From NCBI GenBank assembly GCA_964432985.1, contig CAYSPT010000129.1:1-7296 (forward strand): a DNA stretch of 7,296 nucleotides. The letters are read 5' to 3'. Origin of the DNA: CAYSPT01 sp964432985. Its GTDB lineage: Bacteria > Muiribacteriota > CAYSPT01. Below, piece after piece: positions 6,845-7,296 of the stretch (its first letter is position 1; each line of letters starts with the position of its first letter). A program made the position numbers and the translations under genes. The notes under the pieces were generated by a model. The model had not been told where the DNA came from, searched no databases, and was given only the letters and a program-made list of their open reading frames with translations.

Positions 6845-6960
6845 AATCCTTACCTCCGTTTACTTCCTGCTTCCTCCGGTTAACTTTAAAGTGCTCCCGA
6901 GAAAGCATACTTCACGCGTAAATATAACTTGACAAATATCTTATAGATACATGTTTCCTT
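6845..6960 (-). promoter_or_regulatory. 5' leader of the GH13 gene with tandem GGAGG sites
   Basis: Leader of about 115 nt between the predicted transcription start and the ATG. The working Shine-Dalgarno is GGAGGT at 6852-6857, spaced 7 nt. A second GGAGGAA at 6871-6877 has no start codon at a suitable distance. The leader also holds a short palindrome (6937-6949). I recognise no riboswitch class in it. Confidence 0.55.
6937..6949. repeat. Short palindrome just downstream of the GH13 promoter
   Basis: TATCT-TAT-AGATA, a perfect 5-bp inverted repeat with a 3-bp centre, about 12-24 nt after the predicted start site. Its position would suit a repressor operator, but it is AT-rich and short enough to occur by chance, and no regulator gene is in the window. 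Confidence 0.3.
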
Positions 6961-6966
6961 CGAAGT

Positions 6967-6995
6967 ATTATACTGGTGAAACTGGGGTTTGTCAA
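6967..6995 (-). promoter_or_regulatory. Consensus sigma70 promoter of the GH13 gene
   Basis: On the minus strand TTGACA (6990-6995), a 17-nt spacer and TATAAT (6967-6972): both hexamers match the consensus perfectly at the ideal spacing. Transcription should start near 6960. The match predicts strong basal transcription unless it is repressed. Confidence 0.87.
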
Positions 6996-7135
6996 CGAAA
7001 AAGCCAGTACTCATTAGGGTTTTCGGTGGTTTAAGATTTATCGCGAAAACGCCGATTCTCCGGGTGTTTGGGATGTCAAATGCGGTACATGTGTGCTGTC
7101 TCCCCCTCTGTACCTGGCAGAGCCCTGTGCCAATC
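6996..7135. other. Divergent intergenic region with no gene found
   Basis: This lies between the GH13 promoter and the tRNA promoter. The only structure I see is a 7-bp inverted repeat, GTTTTCG (7019-7025) and CGAAAAC (7044-7050), with an 18-nt loop, too loose to call a terminator. A short plus-strand frame from a TTG at 6989 crosses the region and is not supported. Confidence 0.6.
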
Positions 7136-7165
7136 TTGACAATTGTGTGGGCGGCGTGCTACACT
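7136..7165 (+). promoter_or_regulatory. Promoter of the tRNA-Arg gene
   Basis: TTGACA (7136-7141), an 18-nt spacer and TACACT (7160-7165) preceded by TGC, an extended -10. Transcription would start near 7172, about 40 nt before the mature tRNA, leaving a short leader for RNase P removal. Confidence 0.75.
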
Positions 7166-7211
7166 CGGCTGATGAACGGGAGTCCGAGAGGATGAATTCC
7201 CGGCTCGATGT

Positions 7212-7285
<74 letters not shown>

Positions 7286-7296
7286 TCGAAGTAGTC

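Noticed and set aside
6941..6952. Tiny upstream frame (Met-Tyr-Leu-stop) near the 5' end of the GH13 mRNA, preceded by AAGGA
   Set aside because: Only three codons, inside the AT-rich palindrome; it easily arises by chance and shows no attenuator structure.
6989..7195. Plus-strand ORF of 68 codons upstream of the tRNA
   Set aside because: It starts with TTG, has no Shine-Dalgarno, begins inside the GH13 promoter -35 box, and overlaps the whole tRNA promoter. Its protein looks like no known family.

Overview
The window is a stretch of a draft bacterial genome of moderately high GC. It is broken by three runs of exactly 100 N (1146-1245, 2987-3086, 4847-4946), which look like fixed-size scaffold gaps of unknown true length. 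All protein genes read on the minus strand. One tRNA gene reads on the plus strand at the right edge. The host looks Gram-negative: it encodes a DsbD-type thiol-disulfide transporter, which serves a periplasm, and an exported glycoside hydrolase. Promoters are sigma70-like and Shine-Dalgarno sites are strong. I cannot name the phylum from the sequence. The genes resemble those of an ordinary free-living bacterium more than an accessory island.

Right to left (transcription order on the minus strand): a near-ideal sigma70 promoter (6967-6995) and a leader of about 115 nt precede an exported GH13 alpha-glucan debranching enzyme (4947-6844) whose C-terminus is lost in the third gap. On the other side of that gap lies a DsbD-like protein (3101-4846) whose signal peptide and most of its alpha domain are missing. 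The two read in one frame through the N run and give an apparent 1247-residue protein. I judge that to be an assembly artefact and annotate two genes.

After the second gap, a hairpin (2961-2977) and a good sigma70 promoter (2925-2953) lead into an apparent operon: trpS (tryptophanyl-tRNA synthetase), a low-molecular-weight tyrosine phosphatase/ArsC-fold gene, the first 32 codons of a small cysteine-containing gene cut by the first gap, and a 6-phosphofructokinase gene that runs off the left edge. The phosphofructokinase has the Asp/Lys signature of pyrophosphate-dependent enzymes and several unusual active-site substitutions.

On the plus strand, divergent from the GH13 gene, a TTGACA/TACACT promoter (7136-7165) drives a tRNA-Arg(CCU) gene (7212-7285).

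The genes cover alpha-glucan debranching outside the cytoplasm, periplasmic thiol reduction, tryptophan charging, phosphate-ester or arsenate chemistry, and glycolysis. I see no CRISPR array, transposon, phage gene or defence system, and no convincing new multi-gene system. The most interesting points are variant catalytic or ligand motifs within known families: a TrpRS with a Cys-Cys-Cys-His version of the iron-sulfur motif, the atypical phosphofructokinase, and the cysteine-rich secreted debranching enzyme beside dsbD.
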